A stretch of 64,000 bases of DNA from Streptomyces venezuelae (lineage in GTDB: Bacteria; Actinomycetota; Actinomycetes; Streptomycetales; Streptomycetaceae): assembly GCF_008642335.1 (NCBI RefSeq), contig NZ_CP029191.1, positions 248,001 through 312,000 on the forward strand. Reading direction: 5' to 3'. The number at the start of each line of letters is the position of its first letter. Within the stretch, counting starts at the first letter, position 1. Positions 44,768 through 53,810 of this stretch are shown in pieces. A model generated the notes under the pieces. The model did no database searches, had not been told where the DNA came from, and saw only the letters and a list, made by a program, of their open reading frames with translations. The translations under genes were made by a program, and so were the position numbers.

Positions 44768-45550
44768 ATGGACACCGAACAGATCGACGCCTACCTGCGC
44801 CGCATCGGCGCCGAGCGCCCCGCCGCCCCGACCTCGCGGGCTCTGCACGACCTGCATCTGGCGCATCTGCGCAGCGTTCCCTTCGAGAACCTTTCGATCC
44901 ACCTCGGCCAGGACATCGAACTCACCGACAAGGCCCTGGTGAGCAAGGTCGTGGAGGCTCGCAGGGGCGGTTTCTGCTACGAGCTCAACGGCGCCTTCGC
45001 CGCACTCCTGGAGGCCCTCGGTTTCGACGTCGTGCTGCTGCAGGCCCGGGTGTACGACGACGCGGGAGAGCCCGGCATCCCCTTCGACCACCTCGCCCTG
45101 CGGGTGCGCACGGAGGACGGCGGCGACTGGCTCGCGGACGTCGGTTTCGGCGCCCACAGCGAGCTGCCGCTCGCCTACGCGGACCGCGGCGAGCAGGCCG
45201 ACCCGGCGGGCATGTTCCGCATCGCGGAGACCCCGGACGGCGACCTCGACGTCCTCAAGGACGGCAAGCGGCAGTACGTGGTCGACCCGCGTCCCCGCGC
45301 ACTGGCCGACTTCAAGGCCGGCACCTGGTACCACCGCACGTCGCCCGACTCGCACTTCACGCGGTCGCTCGTCTGCTCCCGCCTCACCGACAGCGGCCGC
45401 GTCACCCTGGGCGGGCGCACCCTGACGACGACCGCGGACGGCGAGCGCGACACCGTCGAACTGACCACGGAGGCGGAGGTGCTCGCCGCGTACGAGAGGC
45501 ACTTCGGCATCGCGCTGGAGCGGGAGCCGCACGTACGGGGAGGCGCGTGA
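44768..45550 (+). CDS. Arylamine N-acetyltransferase
   Basis: A 260-residue NAT enzyme with the full Cys-His-Asp triad: C70 in RRGGFCYELN, H108 in IPFDHLAL and D124 in WLADVGFG. It transfers acetyl from acetyl-CoA to aromatic amines or hydrazines; related actinomycete enzymes also close ansamycin macrolactams, but no such cluster is here. The ATG at 44768 is preferred; a GTG lies 6 bases upstream. No clear ribosome site, so leaderless translation is possible. Confidence 0.93.
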   Translation: MDTEQIDAYLRRIGAERPAAPTSRALHDLHLAHLRSVPFENLSIHLGQDIELTDKALVSKVVEARRGGFCYELNGAFAALLEALGFDVVLLQARVYDDAGEPGIPFDHLALRVRTEDGGDWLADVGFGAHSELPLAYADRGEQADPAGMFRIAETPDGDLDVLKDGKRQYVVDPRPRALADFKAGTWYHRTSPDSHFTRSLVCSRLTDSGRVTLGGRTLTTTADGERDTVELTTEAEVLAAYERHFGIALEREPHVRGGA

Positions 45551-45668
45551 CCGGTCCGAGGCGAGCAACCGGTTCACCGTGTGGCGATGAGTTCGGGGCG
45601 GTGCGACGGTCCACATAGGGAGAGACGACAGGCGGACAGGACCGCCGCGTACGCGACAGGAGAGCGTC

Positions 45669-46145
45669 ATGCCCACGATCACGCCAAGCCTCTGGTTCGA
45701 CCTGCAGGCCGAGGAGGCGGCGAACTTTTACGTCTCGGTCTTCCCCGACTCGGAGATCAAGAGCATCTCGTACTACGGCGAAGGCGCCCCGCGCCCGGCG
45801 GGCACCGTCCTGACCGTGGAGTTCGTCCTCGACGGCCAGCACTGCACGGCGCTCAACGGCGGGCCCCAGTTCAAGTTCAACGAGGCCGTGTCCTTCCAGA
45901 TCTTCTGCGCCGACCAGGACGAGGTCGACCACTACTGGTACAAGCTGTCCGAGGGCGGCGAGGAAGGCCCCTGCGGGTGGCTGAAGGACAAGTACGGCCT
46001 GTCCTGGCAGGTCGTCCCGACCGTGCTCAACGAGCTCCTCACCGACCCGGACGCCGAGCGCGCCCAGCGGGCCATGCAGGCGATGCTCGGCATGAAGAAG
46101 CTGGACGTGGCGGCGCTGCGCGCGGCAGCCGACGGCACGCCGTAG
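45669..46145 (+). CDS. VOC protein, PhnB/3-demethylubiquinone methyltransferase-like family
   Basis: A 158-residue protein with ITPSLWFDLQAEEAANFYVSVF, then GTVLTVEFVLDGQHCTALNGGPQFKFNEAVSFQIFC and DKYGLSWQVVPTVL. This is the PhnB-like VOC subgroup, often misnamed 3-demethylubiquinone-9 methyltransferase; real activity is unknown. ATG follows ACAGGAGAG. Ends two bases before the convergent methyltransferase. Confidence 0.9.
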   Translation: MPTITPSLWFDLQAEEAANFYVSVFPDSEIKSISYYGEGAPRPAGTVLTVEFVLDGQHCTALNGGPQFKFNEAVSFQIFCADQDEVDHYWYKLSEGGEEGPCGWLKDKYGLSWQVVPTVLNELLTDPDAERAQRAMQAMLGMKKLDVAALRAAADGTP

Positions 46146-46147
46146 CG

Positions 46148-46897
46148 CTATCGCTTCCGGGCCACGACAAGACGCCAGTGCGGACTCCCGTCCGGGCGGC
46201 GCCCGAAATCCTCCAGGGGCAGCAGGCGTACGTCGAATCCCGCGGCCGTGAGGTCCTCGCGGACCGGGCCGAGCGGGAAGGTCCGGTAGTACATGACGAA
46301 CGGCGGGCGCCACAGGAGGTTCCGGGCGCGCATCACGGCGTCGAAGCCGAGCAGTGCCCAGTACCAGGGTGACGTGAAGGGCTGCGGGGCGCCGATCGGG
46401 AACGCGAAGAGTCCGCCGGGCCGCAGGGCCCGGTGGACGCCGGCGAACAGGGCGGGGCGTTCGGCGGGGAGGAAGTGGCCGAACGCTCCGAAGCTGACGG
46501 CCAGGTCGAAGCCGCCGTCGAAGGGTCCGGAGGACGGCAGGGCGCGGGCGTCCGCCCGGACCCAGTCGACCCCGGGGCCGCCCGGTCCTCCCGCGTCCCG
46601 CGGCACCGCTTCCGCCGCGGCGGCCAGCATGCCCCCGCTGAAGTCGACGCCGGTGACGCGCTCCCGGCACAGCTGCAGCAGCGTCTCGACGCCCGCACCG
46701 GTTCCGCAGCACACGTCGAGGCCCGCGTCGAAGGGGCCGAGGGGGCGCAGCGCGTCGGCCGTCGCCGCCAGGAATCGGCCAGGCGTGCGGAAGGGCGTGC
46801 GGTCGAACTTGGGGGCGAGCAGGTCGTACCCGTGCTCGGTGGACGACAACGCCTGAACGGCGAGCTCGCGCAGCGTGGGACCCTGGGAGGAGAACAT
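46148..46897 (-). CDS. Class I SAM-dependent methyltransferase
   Basis: A 249-residue enzyme with glycine-rich motif I LDVCCGTGAGVETLL, motif II VTGVDFSGGMLAAA, DWVRADARALP and FDLAVSFGAFGHF, then HRALRPGGLFAFP. Such broad-type methyltransferases act on small molecules or lipids. It converges with the VOC gene and is divergent from the next methyltransferase-like gene, whose start is 151 bases away. Confidence 0.87.
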   Translation of the reverse strand: MFSSQGPTLRELAVQALSSTEHGYDLLAPKFDRTPFRTPGRFLAATADALRPLGPFDAGLDVCCGTGAGVETLLQLCRERVTGVDFSGGMLAAAAEAVPRDAGGPGGPGVDWVRADARALPSSGPFDGGFDLAVSFGAFGHFLPAERPALFAGVHRALRPGGLFAFPIGAPQPFTSPWYWALLGFDAVMRARNLLWRPPFVMYYRTFPLGPVREDLTAAGFDVRLLPLEDFGRRPDGSPHWRLVVARKR

Positions 46898-47048
46898 CGT
46901 CTCCAGGGTAGTCAGCGGGGCGGTGGGCCGGGTCCGCGGCGGGGCGGTGCCGTGGCCGGATACCGCCACGAGGTCTATCGGGGGTGGCGAGGGTCCGGTA
47001 GGAGTGCACGTCTGCCCCAGACCCATTCCTCGCTCCCGGAGGTGCCCC

Positions 47049-47891
47049 ATGGCCGCAGACCGGCACAGGACAAGCAACGCGTCGGGCAAGACCCGGTTCG
47101 ACGACATCTACGACCAGCCGGACCCGCGCGCGTACTTCCGGACGCTGGCGCCCTTCGCGTACGAGATCCCGCAGCACGCCCAGGCGGTCTTCCGCCGCAC
47201 CCGCGATCTGCGCGCCCGGGCGGGCGGCGGCGAGGGCCCGGTGACCGTTCTCGACCTGTGCTGCTCGTACGGCATCAACGCGGCACTGCTCAACCACGAC
47301 CTGACGCTCGCCGACCTCTACGCGCACTACACGAGCGACGAGGCCGCCGCGCTCACGCCGCCCGAGATGGTCGAGCGCGACAAGGAGTTCTACGCCTCGC
47401 GGCGGCGCGCCGACGCCACCCCCGTCATCGGCCTGGACATGGCGGCGAACGCGACCCGCTACGCACTGGACGCGGGTCTGCTCGACGAGGCGTATGCCGA
47501 GAACCTGGAGCGGCATCCGCCCAGCTCCGGGCTGCGTGGCGCGATGGCACGCACCGGTCTGATCACGGTCACCGGAGGCATCGGCTACATCTCGCACCAC
47601 ACCTTCGACGCGCTGCTCGACTGTGCACGGATGCCGGTCTGGGTCAGCGCGTTCGTGTTGCGCACGGTGCCCTACGGGCGCATCGCCGAGACGCTCGCGG
47701 CGCACGGCCTCGACACCGTGACCGACACCTCGCGGACCTACACGCAGCGGCTCTTCACCAGTCCCGACGAGCAGCGCGACGCCGTGCGGCAGGTGCTCCT
47801 GGCGGGTGAGGATCCCGAGGGGTACGAGTCGGAGGGCCGCTATCACACGCGGCTGCACGAGTCGCGGCCGCGTCAGAGCGTCAAGGCGTAG
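47049..47891 (+). CDS. SAM-methyltransferase-fold protein
   Basis: A 280-residue protein. FDDIYDQPDPRAYFRTLAPFAYEIPQHAQAVF precedes a motif-I-like VTVLDLCCSYGINAALL, and IGLDMAANATRYAL occupies the motif II region. The C-terminal sequence GLITVTGGIGYISHHTFDALLD does not fit standard methyltransferases. Substrate unknown. Its stop codon overlaps the convergent GNAT gene by 19 bases. The ATG at 47049 lies after GGAGGTGCCCC, a good ribosome site. Confidence 0.75.
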   Translation: MAADRHRTSNASGKTRFDDIYDQPDPRAYFRTLAPFAYEIPQHAQAVFRRTRDLRARAGGGEGPVTVLDLCCSYGINAALLNHDLTLADLYAHYTSDEAAALTPPEMVERDKEFYASRRRADATPVIGLDMAANATRYALDAGLLDEAYAENLERHPPSSGLRGAMARTGLITVTGGIGYISHHTFDALLDCARMPVWVSAFVLRTVPYGRIAETLAAHGLDTVTDTSRTYTQRLFTSPDEQRDAVRQVLLAGEDPEGYESEGRYHTRLHESRPRQSVKA

Positions 47892-48388
47892 CTGATGCCC
47901 TGACGCCCGTCGAGGCGGATGTTGCCGACCGGCGCGAACCCGGCCCGTGTGAGCACGGTCTGCGAGGCCGGGTTGTCGAGCGTCGTCGCGGCACGCAGTT
48001 CGGTGAGGCCGTACGCGGTGCCGGCGAGGCCGCACATCCGCCGGACGGCCCAGGTGGCCAGGCCCCGACCCGCGGCCTTCTCGGCGATCCGGTAGCCGAG
48101 CTCGGCGCCGCCGTCCGCCATGTCGATCAGGTTGACGCGTCCGAGGATCTCGCCGCCGTCGCCCACCAGGACGTGGAAGAAGCAGACCCCGGCGGCCTGT
48201 TCGGCCAGGCGGGCGCGGCACATCGCGTCGAAGTCGCGGAAGAAGGCGTCGCCGCGGTCGGGGACGGAGGCCGCGAAGTAGGCGCGGTTGGTCTCCTCGA
48301 AGGCGCGCAGCGCGGGCACGTGGTCGGCGCGGAGGAGCTGCAGGTCGGGGAGGTTCGCGGGGTCGGGCAGGCGCGCGGGATCGGGCAT
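47873..48388 (-). CDS. GNAT-family N-acetyltransferase (RimJ/RimL-like)
   Basis: A 171-residue protein of the GNAT fold: YFAASVPDRGDAFFRDF, GRVNLIDMADGGAELGYRIAEKAAGRGLATWAVRRMCGLA with the acetyl-CoA phosphate loop, and LDNPASQTVLTRAGF. Similar to RimJ/RimL-type transferases that modify ribosomal-protein or small amine targets. Convergent with the previous gene. Confidence 0.9.
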   Translation of the reverse strand: MPDPARLPDPANLPDLQLLRADHVPALRAFEETNRAYFAASVPDRGDAFFRDFDAMCRARLAEQAAGVCFFHVLVGDGGEILGRVNLIDMADGGAELGYRIAEKAAGRGLATWAVRRMCGLAGTAYGLTELRAATTLDNPASQTVLTRAGFAPVGNIRLDGRQGISYALTL

Positions 48389-48425
48389 GGGAGAACTGTA
48401 ATGACCTCTGTTCGGCGTGGACCGG

Positions 48426-48950
48426 TCAGCCCGGATCTTGCGGTTGCGCGTGCTCGTACAGCGCCACCAGCACGCCGTGCACCGGTTCTCCCTCCGCGTC
48501 CTCCTCGGCCTCGTCGACCAACCGGGCGAGGGTCTCGCCGAGTTGCCGCGCCTTGTCGGGGCTGAGGCGCACGTGGCGCAGGGACAGCGTCGTCCGCTCG
48601 GACCTGCCGAGCTCCTGGGCCACGGCCCCGAGCATCGCCGCCGTCCCCTCGGCCCGGGGTTCGGCGACGGCCATGCGCACGGCCATCCGCTGGTAGTACT
48701 GCTCGGTGCCGCCTCTGACCTTGCGGGTCTCGGCGACGTGGACGAGTCCTGCGGTGCGCAGCACCTTCAGATGGTGGGCCACGTTTCCCTTGCCCGTGCC
48801 GAGCTGGGCCGCCAACTGGCTGATGGTGGCGGGGCGGTGGCCGAGCAGGAAGAGCAGGCGCTGTCGCATGGGGTGGGCCAGCGCGGCGTGCTGTTCCGGT
48901 GACTCGATCGCGAGGTTCTGATGCGGTGGGGATTGCTGCGGCTCGGGCAT
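48426..48950 (-). CDS. ArsR-family winged-helix regulator
   Basis: A 174-residue protein with an ArsR HTH (HPMRQRLLFLLGHRPATISQLAAQLGTGKGNVAHHLKVLRTAGLVHVAETRKVRGG) in the first 85 residues and a helical C-terminal region. No Cys metal cluster is present, so it probably senses something other than metal. It is divergent from the S41-like gene with a 58-base gap holding an inverted repeat, which points to control of that gene and itself. Confidence 0.9.
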   Translation of the reverse strand: MPEPQQSPPHQNLAIESPEQHAALAHPMRQRLLFLLGHRPATISQLAAQLGTGKGNVAHHLKVLRTAGLVHVAETRKVRGGTEQYYQRMAVRMAVAEPRAEGTAAMLGAVAQELGRSERTTLSLRHVRLSPDKARQLGETLARLVDEAEEDAEGEPVHGVLVALYEHAQPQDPG

Positions 48951-48977
48951 GCATCAAGTGTCCAATCTTCTTGACGC
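48951..48977. promoter_or_regulatory. Inverted repeat between ArsR and S41 genes, candidate operator
   Basis: GCATCAAG and CTTGACGC form arms (one mismatch) around an 11-base spacer, TCAAG-N11-CTTGA. It lies in the divergent promoter region, right after the ArsR start codon, as expected for ArsR-type autoregulation. Confidence 0.5.
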
Positions 48978-49008
48978 TTTGGGAAGGGTGCTGCTCTACT
49001 CCTCTGCC

Positions 49009-49974
49009 ATGACCACCACCGAGCACCACCTCGACGTCGCCCCCGTGATCGAGGCGACCAGTCAACTCCTTCTGGACCACTACGTGTTCCCGGACGTGGC
49101 CGAGCGGCTCGCCGCGCTCCTGAGACGTCACCTCGCCGACGGCACGTACGACGTCGCGGACGCCGCCGACCTGGCCCGTCTCGTCACCGCCGACCTCCAG
49201 TCCCTCAACGGCGACCTCCACCTGCGCCTCAAGCACCACGCCGGGCCCGTGCCCGCGAAGCAGGGCGCGGCCACCCTGGCGAGGATGCGCGAGAAGTTCG
49301 ACCGCTCGCTGGGCGGCGCGCCCCGCGTGGAACTGCTCGACGGCCGCGTCGCGCTGCTCGAACTGGCCCCGGCCCTGTTCCCGCTGTCGTGGTCCGCCGA
49401 GCCACTGGGGGCCGCGCTCACCCTGGCCGCCCCCGCCGACGCCCTCATCCTCGACCTGCGCGGCAACACCGGCGGGGACCCGGACACGGTCGCCTTCGTC
49501 TGCGGTCACCTGCTGGACGAGCGCACCCACCTGAACTCCATGTACTGGCGCGACGGCGACCGTCTCGAACAGTCCTGGAGCCCGGCGCACGTCCCGGGCG
49601 TGCGCTTCGGCGGCAGCAAACCGCTCTACGTGCTGACGAGCGCGCAGACCTTCTCCGCGGCCGAGGAACTCTCGTACGACTTGCAGCAGTTGGGCCGTGC
49701 CGTCGTCGTCGGGGAGGCGACCAGCGGCGGTGCGCACCCGTGCGAGGGCTGGACCGTGCATCCGCACCTGGAGGCGACCATCCCGATGGGCCGGGCCGTC
49801 AACCCCGTCTCGGGCACCAACTGGGAAGGCACGGGCGTACGTCCCGACGTGCCCTGCGCCGCCGAGGACGCTCTCGACCGGGCGCGCGCACTGGCCGAGG
49901 CGAGGCTCGCCGACGCGCAGTCCGGCGAGCCCCACGACGCGACGGTCAACCCGACGCGTTCGCAGCCGAGTTGA
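49009..49974 (+). CDS. S41-family peptidase (IRBP/Tsp-like)
   Basis: A 321-residue protein lacking a signal peptide and a PDZ domain. N-terminal helical region VIEATSQLLLDHYVFPDVAERLAALLR; the S41 core includes ALILDLRGNTGGDPDTVAF and LYVLTSAQTFSAAEELSYDLQQLGRAVVVGEATSGGA with the catalytic Ser in TFSAAEE. It resembles the retinoid-binding-like peptidases of bacteria. Control by the divergent ArsR gene is probable. Confidence 0.88.
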   Translation: MTTTEHHLDVAPVIEATSQLLLDHYVFPDVAERLAALLRRHLADGTYDVADAADLARLVTADLQSLNGDLHLRLKHHAGPVPAKQGAATLARMREKFDRSLGGAPRVELLDGRVALLELAPALFPLSWSAEPLGAALTLAAPADALILDLRGNTGGDPDTVAFVCGHLLDERTHLNSMYWRDGDRLEQSWSPAHVPGVRFGGSKPLYVLTSAQTFSAAEELSYDLQQLGRAVVVGEATSGGAHPCEGWTVHPHLEATIPMGRAVNPVSGTNWEGTGVRPDVPCAAEDALDRARALAEARLADAQSGEPHDATVNPTRSQPS

Positions 49975-49986
49975 CCGTCGTGCGCG

Positions 49987-52812
49987 CTACGACGCGTCGC
50001 GGACCGTGCCCGTGACCACCGGGCCCGGCTGCGGCCGCCACCCCGGGTCGTAGACGTAGAGCCGGGCCTTGAGGGACTCCTCCGGCTCGCTCATCTCGTC
50101 CTTGAGGGTGGGGATGCCGACGTCGGCGGTCGTCTCGCCCGCGGGCACGCTCACGAACAGGCCCTGCCCCCGCACCAGCATCTTCGACAGTGCCCTCTCC
50201 GGGCGTGGGTCCATGCCGAGCTCGTTCGCCAGCCACTCCGGGTCGACGTCCAGGGTCGTCAGCTCCGGGCCGCCGTCGACCGGCTCGAAGGAGAGCGTGG
50301 CCAGCATGTCCACATCGACCGGCTCGGACAGCGTCATCCGCCAGGTCAGGGCCTTGCCCTCGGTCACCCGGTCCGCGACGGGTTCGAGGGTGACCTTCGG
50401 CGCCGGGTCGTCGTTCAGCGCCAGCACCCCGCCGCGGTAGGAGCCGACCACCGCGCCGCGCACCGCCTTGATGAGCGCGTCGTGCCCGGTGTCGTAGCCG
50501 TAGCGGGTGTCGCCGCGGACCTCGACGGGCACGTCGACGCGGTCGCCGGGACGTACCGTCAGCGTCCGGTGGGCGACCTCGCCCGTCTCGACGTCGGGCA
50601 CGAAGAACCGGACCTTGCCGCTGCCCTTGCCGGACACCGTGACGGGGACGCGGTAGGTGCGCGCTCCGGAGTCGCCCTCCTTCACCGCCAAGCGGCCGAC
50701 GTCGACACGCGGCAGCTCCGCGGCCCGTACGGTGGGCGTTCCCGGGCGCCAGCCCCAGGCGTCCATCAGCCACGCCCTGCCGGAGCGGGTGCGCGGCGTG
50801 AGTTCCACGGTCTTCACCCGCTTGAGGTCCAGCTTCTCCCGGGCCGCGGACGACAGGGGTACGCGCACCTCGCGACCCCAGTAGGAGGCCGTGAGGTCGC
50901 TGCCCGGCAGTCCGTCGACGCCGACCCCGCCGAGCTCGGCACGACGGCCCGCGGCGTCGACGAGCGAGACGTCGAAGCGGGTTCCGGTGGTGTTCGGCGG
51001 CACGATGATCCGCAGGGCCAGGTCCTTGGCGCCCGCCAGGGAGACCGGGCGCGCCGGACTCACCCGTACCGGGGCTCCCGCTCTCGACCAGCGCATCGCC
51101 ACCGCGTCACGGCCGGGTTCCGGGGCGAACTCCCAGGACGCGAAGTGCGGCGACCCACCGGACGTGTCGGGCGGCAGGCAGGCCTTGGGGTCGTCGGGAG
51201 CGACTTGGGCGCAGACGCGGCCGCCCTCGACCTCGGTGGAGGCGCCGGGCAGCAGGGCCTGTGTGCGGTGCGCGCCCACCGCGTGGGTCAGGACCCGTGC
51301 GGGGTCCGCGGAGGGGGCGCGGCGGCCGGAGCCGTCGAGGAGGGGGCGCACCCGGTCGTCGCCCGCGACGAACAGCCGGGCCGCCGCGGCTATGTAGGTG
51401 GCACCGGCGGCCTGCTGCCGCGGCGCCGTCAGCCGGGTCCGCGCGCCCTTGGAGCAGACCGGGTCGGGGGTGTCGGACGAGAAGTCGTCCACGGAGGGAG
51501 CCTTCGACTGGCCGGGCGTCCACTCGCTGTTGAAGAAGTTGTGGTTGGCGCCGACCATGTACACCGCGCCGTGCAGGGCGGTGCCGCGGCTGACCCCGCG
51601 CGTCCCGTCGACGTAGAGCTCGCCCTGCAGGTCGGACACGTCTCCGTCGCAGCCCGGCAGGATCGTCACGGAGGGCACGTCGGGGGCCGGGTTCTGGCTG
51701 AAGAGGGTGGGGCCGATGAGGACGTTGCCGCGTATCTTCCAGCGGACCGGACCGCGGTGGCCGTCCTGCGCGGCGGGCGGTCGGTAGAGGCTGTCCAGGG
51801 CCGCGCGGTCGACGCCCTCACCGCCTCGGGAGTGGCCGACGAGGAGGACGCGGGACGGGTCGGCCGGGGCGACGGCGCGCACCACGGCCGGGGCGCTGGA
51901 CCGCTTGCCCGCCCAGTCCGCCCAGCGGGCGAGGTGCAGCCGCACCAGCGACGAGCGGGCCTGCGCGCCGCCGTCCTCAACGAGGTGGTCCTGGCCGTTG
52001 ATGCCGTTGGCGGCGATGGAGACCGTGACGTACCCCTGGGACGCCAGGAGTCTCTGGGTGCGCTGATAGCCCTGGTGGCTCGGCACCGGCTTCAGGCCGG
52101 ACGCGCAGGGCCAGTTCATCTCCTGCTCGCCGCCGGGCCCGTAGCAGGTGTAGTGACGGCCGTGCAGGAAGAGGGCCAGCGGCCGTTTGCCGGGCGCGTC
52201 GGCGGGGCCGACCACGTCGGCCTTCATCTCCACCGGCTCCGGGAAGCCGGGCAGCCGCACCGACTTGAGCGTGTACGAGCCGGTGACGGCGCGGTAGCGG
52301 CCCGGGACTCCGGGGTCGACCGGGTTGGCGGGCAGGGGCGCCCCGGGACGGACGGCCGGATCGGGGCGCGGGGTGCGCGACGTCCCGCCGGACCCGGCCT
52401 CGTCCAGGCGGCGCCCGGCCGCCAGCACCTTCAGCTGTCGCACGGGGCCGAGGCGCGCGCCGCGCAGCGGCAGCCGGAACGAGCGCCCGTCCCGCGCCGC
52501 CACGGGCCGGCCGAGCAGCCGGTCCCCGGAGTAGAACTCGACCCGCGCGTCACCCATCGGCACCGGGTCTGACGAGGTCCACACGAGTTCCTTGCCCTCG
52601 CCCTTGCCGGTCAGCCGCCAGCCGTCCGGCAGCCTCGCGCCACTCTGTCCGTCGCTCGACGCCGACACCGGCGCCGGGGGCGGCCCGGTCGGCGGGGGTT
52701 CGGCGGCGGGACCGGCATGGGCGACGCCCGGCGACACCGCCGCGAGCGCGAGCACCGCTAACGCCGCGGTCGCCCCTCTCAGCACACGTCTCAACGTGAT
52801 TCTCCTTGCCAT
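49987..52812 (-). CDS. Large secreted alpha/beta hydrolase-like protein with C-terminal beta domains
   Basis: A 941-residue exported protein. Signal peptide 1-33 ends SPGVAHAG. Residues 180-450 form an alpha/beta hydrolase domain: LALFLHGRHYTCYG, nucleophile Ser328 in LLVGHSRGGEGV, and a His in MVGANHNFFNSEW. The following parts are beta-sandwich-like; residues 745-941 resemble Calx-beta-type repeats (VTEGKALTWRMTLSEPVDVDM, VSVPAGETTADVGIPTLKDE). Probably an extracellular esterase, peptidase or polymer hydrolase. Codon 52821 is an alternative start. Alone on the strand. Confidence 0.85.
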   Translation of the reverse strand: MARRITLRRVLRGATAALAVLALAAVSPGVAHAGPAAEPPPTGPPPAPVSASSDGQSGARLPDGWRLTGKGEGKELVWTSSDPVPMGDARVEFYSGDRLLGRPVAARDGRSFRLPLRGARLGPVRQLKVLAAGRRLDEAGSGGTSRTPRPDPAVRPGAPLPANPVDPGVPGRYRAVTGSYTLKSVRLPGFPEPVEMKADVVGPADAPGKRPLALFLHGRHYTCYGPGGEQEMNWPCASGLKPVPSHQGYQRTQRLLASQGYVTVSIAANGINGQDHLVEDGGAQARSSLVRLHLARWADWAGKRSSAPAVVRAVAPADPSRVLLVGHSRGGEGVDRAALDSLYRPPAAQDGHRGPVRWKIRGNVLIGPTLFSQNPAPDVPSVTILPGCDGDVSDLQGELYVDGTRGVSRGTALHGAVYMVGANHNFFNSEWTPGQSKAPSVDDFSSDTPDPVCSKGARTRLTAPRQQAAGATYIAAAARLFVAGDDRVRPLLDGSGRRAPSADPARVLTHAVGAHRTQALLPGASTEVEGGRVCAQVAPDDPKACLPPDTSGGSPHFASWEFAPEPGRDAVAMRWSRAGAPVRVSPARPVSLAGAKDLALRIIVPPNTTGTRFDVSLVDAAGRRAELGGVGVDGLPGSDLTASYWGREVRVPLSSAAREKLDLKRVKTVELTPRTRSGRAWLMDAWGWRPGTPTVRAAELPRVDVGRLAVKEGDSGARTYRVPVTVSGKGSGKVRFFVPDVETGEVAHRTLTVRPGDRVDVPVEVRGDTRYGYDTGHDALIKAVRGAVVGSYRGGVLALNDDPAPKVTLEPVADRVTEGKALTWRMTLSEPVDVDMLATLSFEPVDGGPELTTLDVDPEWLANELGMDPRPERALSKMLVRGQGLFVSVPAGETTADVGIPTLKDEMSEPEESLKARLYVYDPGWRPQPGPVVTGTVRDAS

Positions 52813-52981
52813 CAAGCACATCGGGGCACGCCCATAGACACGGGAGTACACAGGGGTCACACCGAACTCACGTGCCCCGCTTACTCCTTCGATGACGGGA
52901 ATCGGCGTCCGGGAGTTGCCTGCCGGTACGCGTGGGACACCCCCCGCGGGAGGCCACGCGATTGCCTGCCAGGATGCGGTC

Positions 52982-53425
52982 ATGCACATCTATGAAGAGC
53001 GGCTGAGCGTCCCCCGCTCCTGGTGGGGCCTTGTCGCGCTCGGCGGAGCGGGTCTCGCCGTGGCGGCGATCCCCTTCGGCGCGCTCGCCGCGGTGATCGC
53101 GGCCGCGCTCGGCATCGCCGTGTCCGCGACGCTCGTGCACCTGCACGGCAGGGTGCGCATCCTCGTGACGCCGGGGACCCTCGTCGTCGGCAAGCGGGTC
53201 ATCCCCATCGATGCGCTCGGCGCGACGGAGATCCTCGACGAGCGGGAGGCCTTCGAGTGGCGCACGGCCAGGGCGAACCCGTACGCGCTGCTGCTCCTGC
53301 GCTCCTACGTCCCCACCGCACTCCGCATCGAACTGCCCACTGCCTGGGGTGGCGCGCCGTACGTCTACGTGTCGACGCGGCAGCCGATGAACCTGGCGGC
53401 CGTACTGGCGTTCGCCCGGGGGTGA
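52982..53425 (+). CDS. DUF3093 membrane protein
   Basis: A 147-residue protein with YEERLSVPRSWWGLVALGGAGLAVAAIPFG at the N-terminus, two membrane helices (about 15-50), and a soluble PH-like part with VTPGTLVVGKRVIPIDALGATEIL and the terminal YVSTRQPMNLAAVLAF. This is the DUF3093 family, found almost only in actinomycetes near dUTPase in other strains; here it is alone. Function unknown. Confidence 0.9.
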   Translation: MHIYEERLSVPRSWWGLVALGGAGLAVAAIPFGALAAVIAAALGIAVSATLVHLHGRVRILVTPGTLVVGKRVIPIDALGATEILDEREAFEWRTARANPYALLLLRSYVPTALRIELPTAWGGAPYVYVSTRQPMNLAAVLAFARG

Positions 53426-53496
53426 CCTCGGCATCTTCGCCGGCCCCTGCGGCGCCGCCTCCCTGGCGCCGCCAATCCAGGGCTGTAGAGGCTGAA

Positions 53497-53646
53497 ATGC
53501 CAACGATTCGTATGGATGGCGGGCGATTCAGCGATGATTTCCGGACGATACGAGTAGTCGAAGCAAAAACCAATTTTACGTTTACGCAGGTCAGGCGTTC
53601 GTTTTTGGTTATACCACTGCCATTCGTCCACATGCTGGACAGGTGA
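53497..53646 (+). CDS. AT-rich 49-residue protein of unknown family
   Basis: A short gene with GAGG 5 bases before ATG. It begins MPTIRMDGGRFSDDFRTIRV and ends SFLVIPLPFVHMLDR. The DNA (about 53490-53650) is near 50% GC against about 72% nearby, with A-rich codons rare in Streptomyces (AAA, ATT, TTA-free). Such compositional contrast suggests transfer or relaxed selection. No domain recognised. It stands between DUF3093 and the SSI gene. Confidence 0.5.
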   Translation: MPTIRMDGGRFSDDFRTIRVVEAKTNFTFTQVRRSFLVIPLPFVHMLDR

Positions 53647-53810
53647 CACGGGACCGCTCCCACCACCCCTGAGCTGCCCGAACGAGCGTACGGTCACCGC
53701 TCACCGGAACGCCACATCCGGAAATCGACCATCCGGATGGCACTCACTCTCCGCACCGGCAAGACTCCTCACCGCAGTCACCAACCGCATCGATCGAAGG
53801 AGAGTTCACC

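Noticed and set aside
53199..53697. Two minus-strand frames overlapping the AT-rich region at 53.5 kb.
   Set aside because: Neither has a ribosome binding site or a domain, and the plus-strand frame with GAGG spacing is the better candidate.
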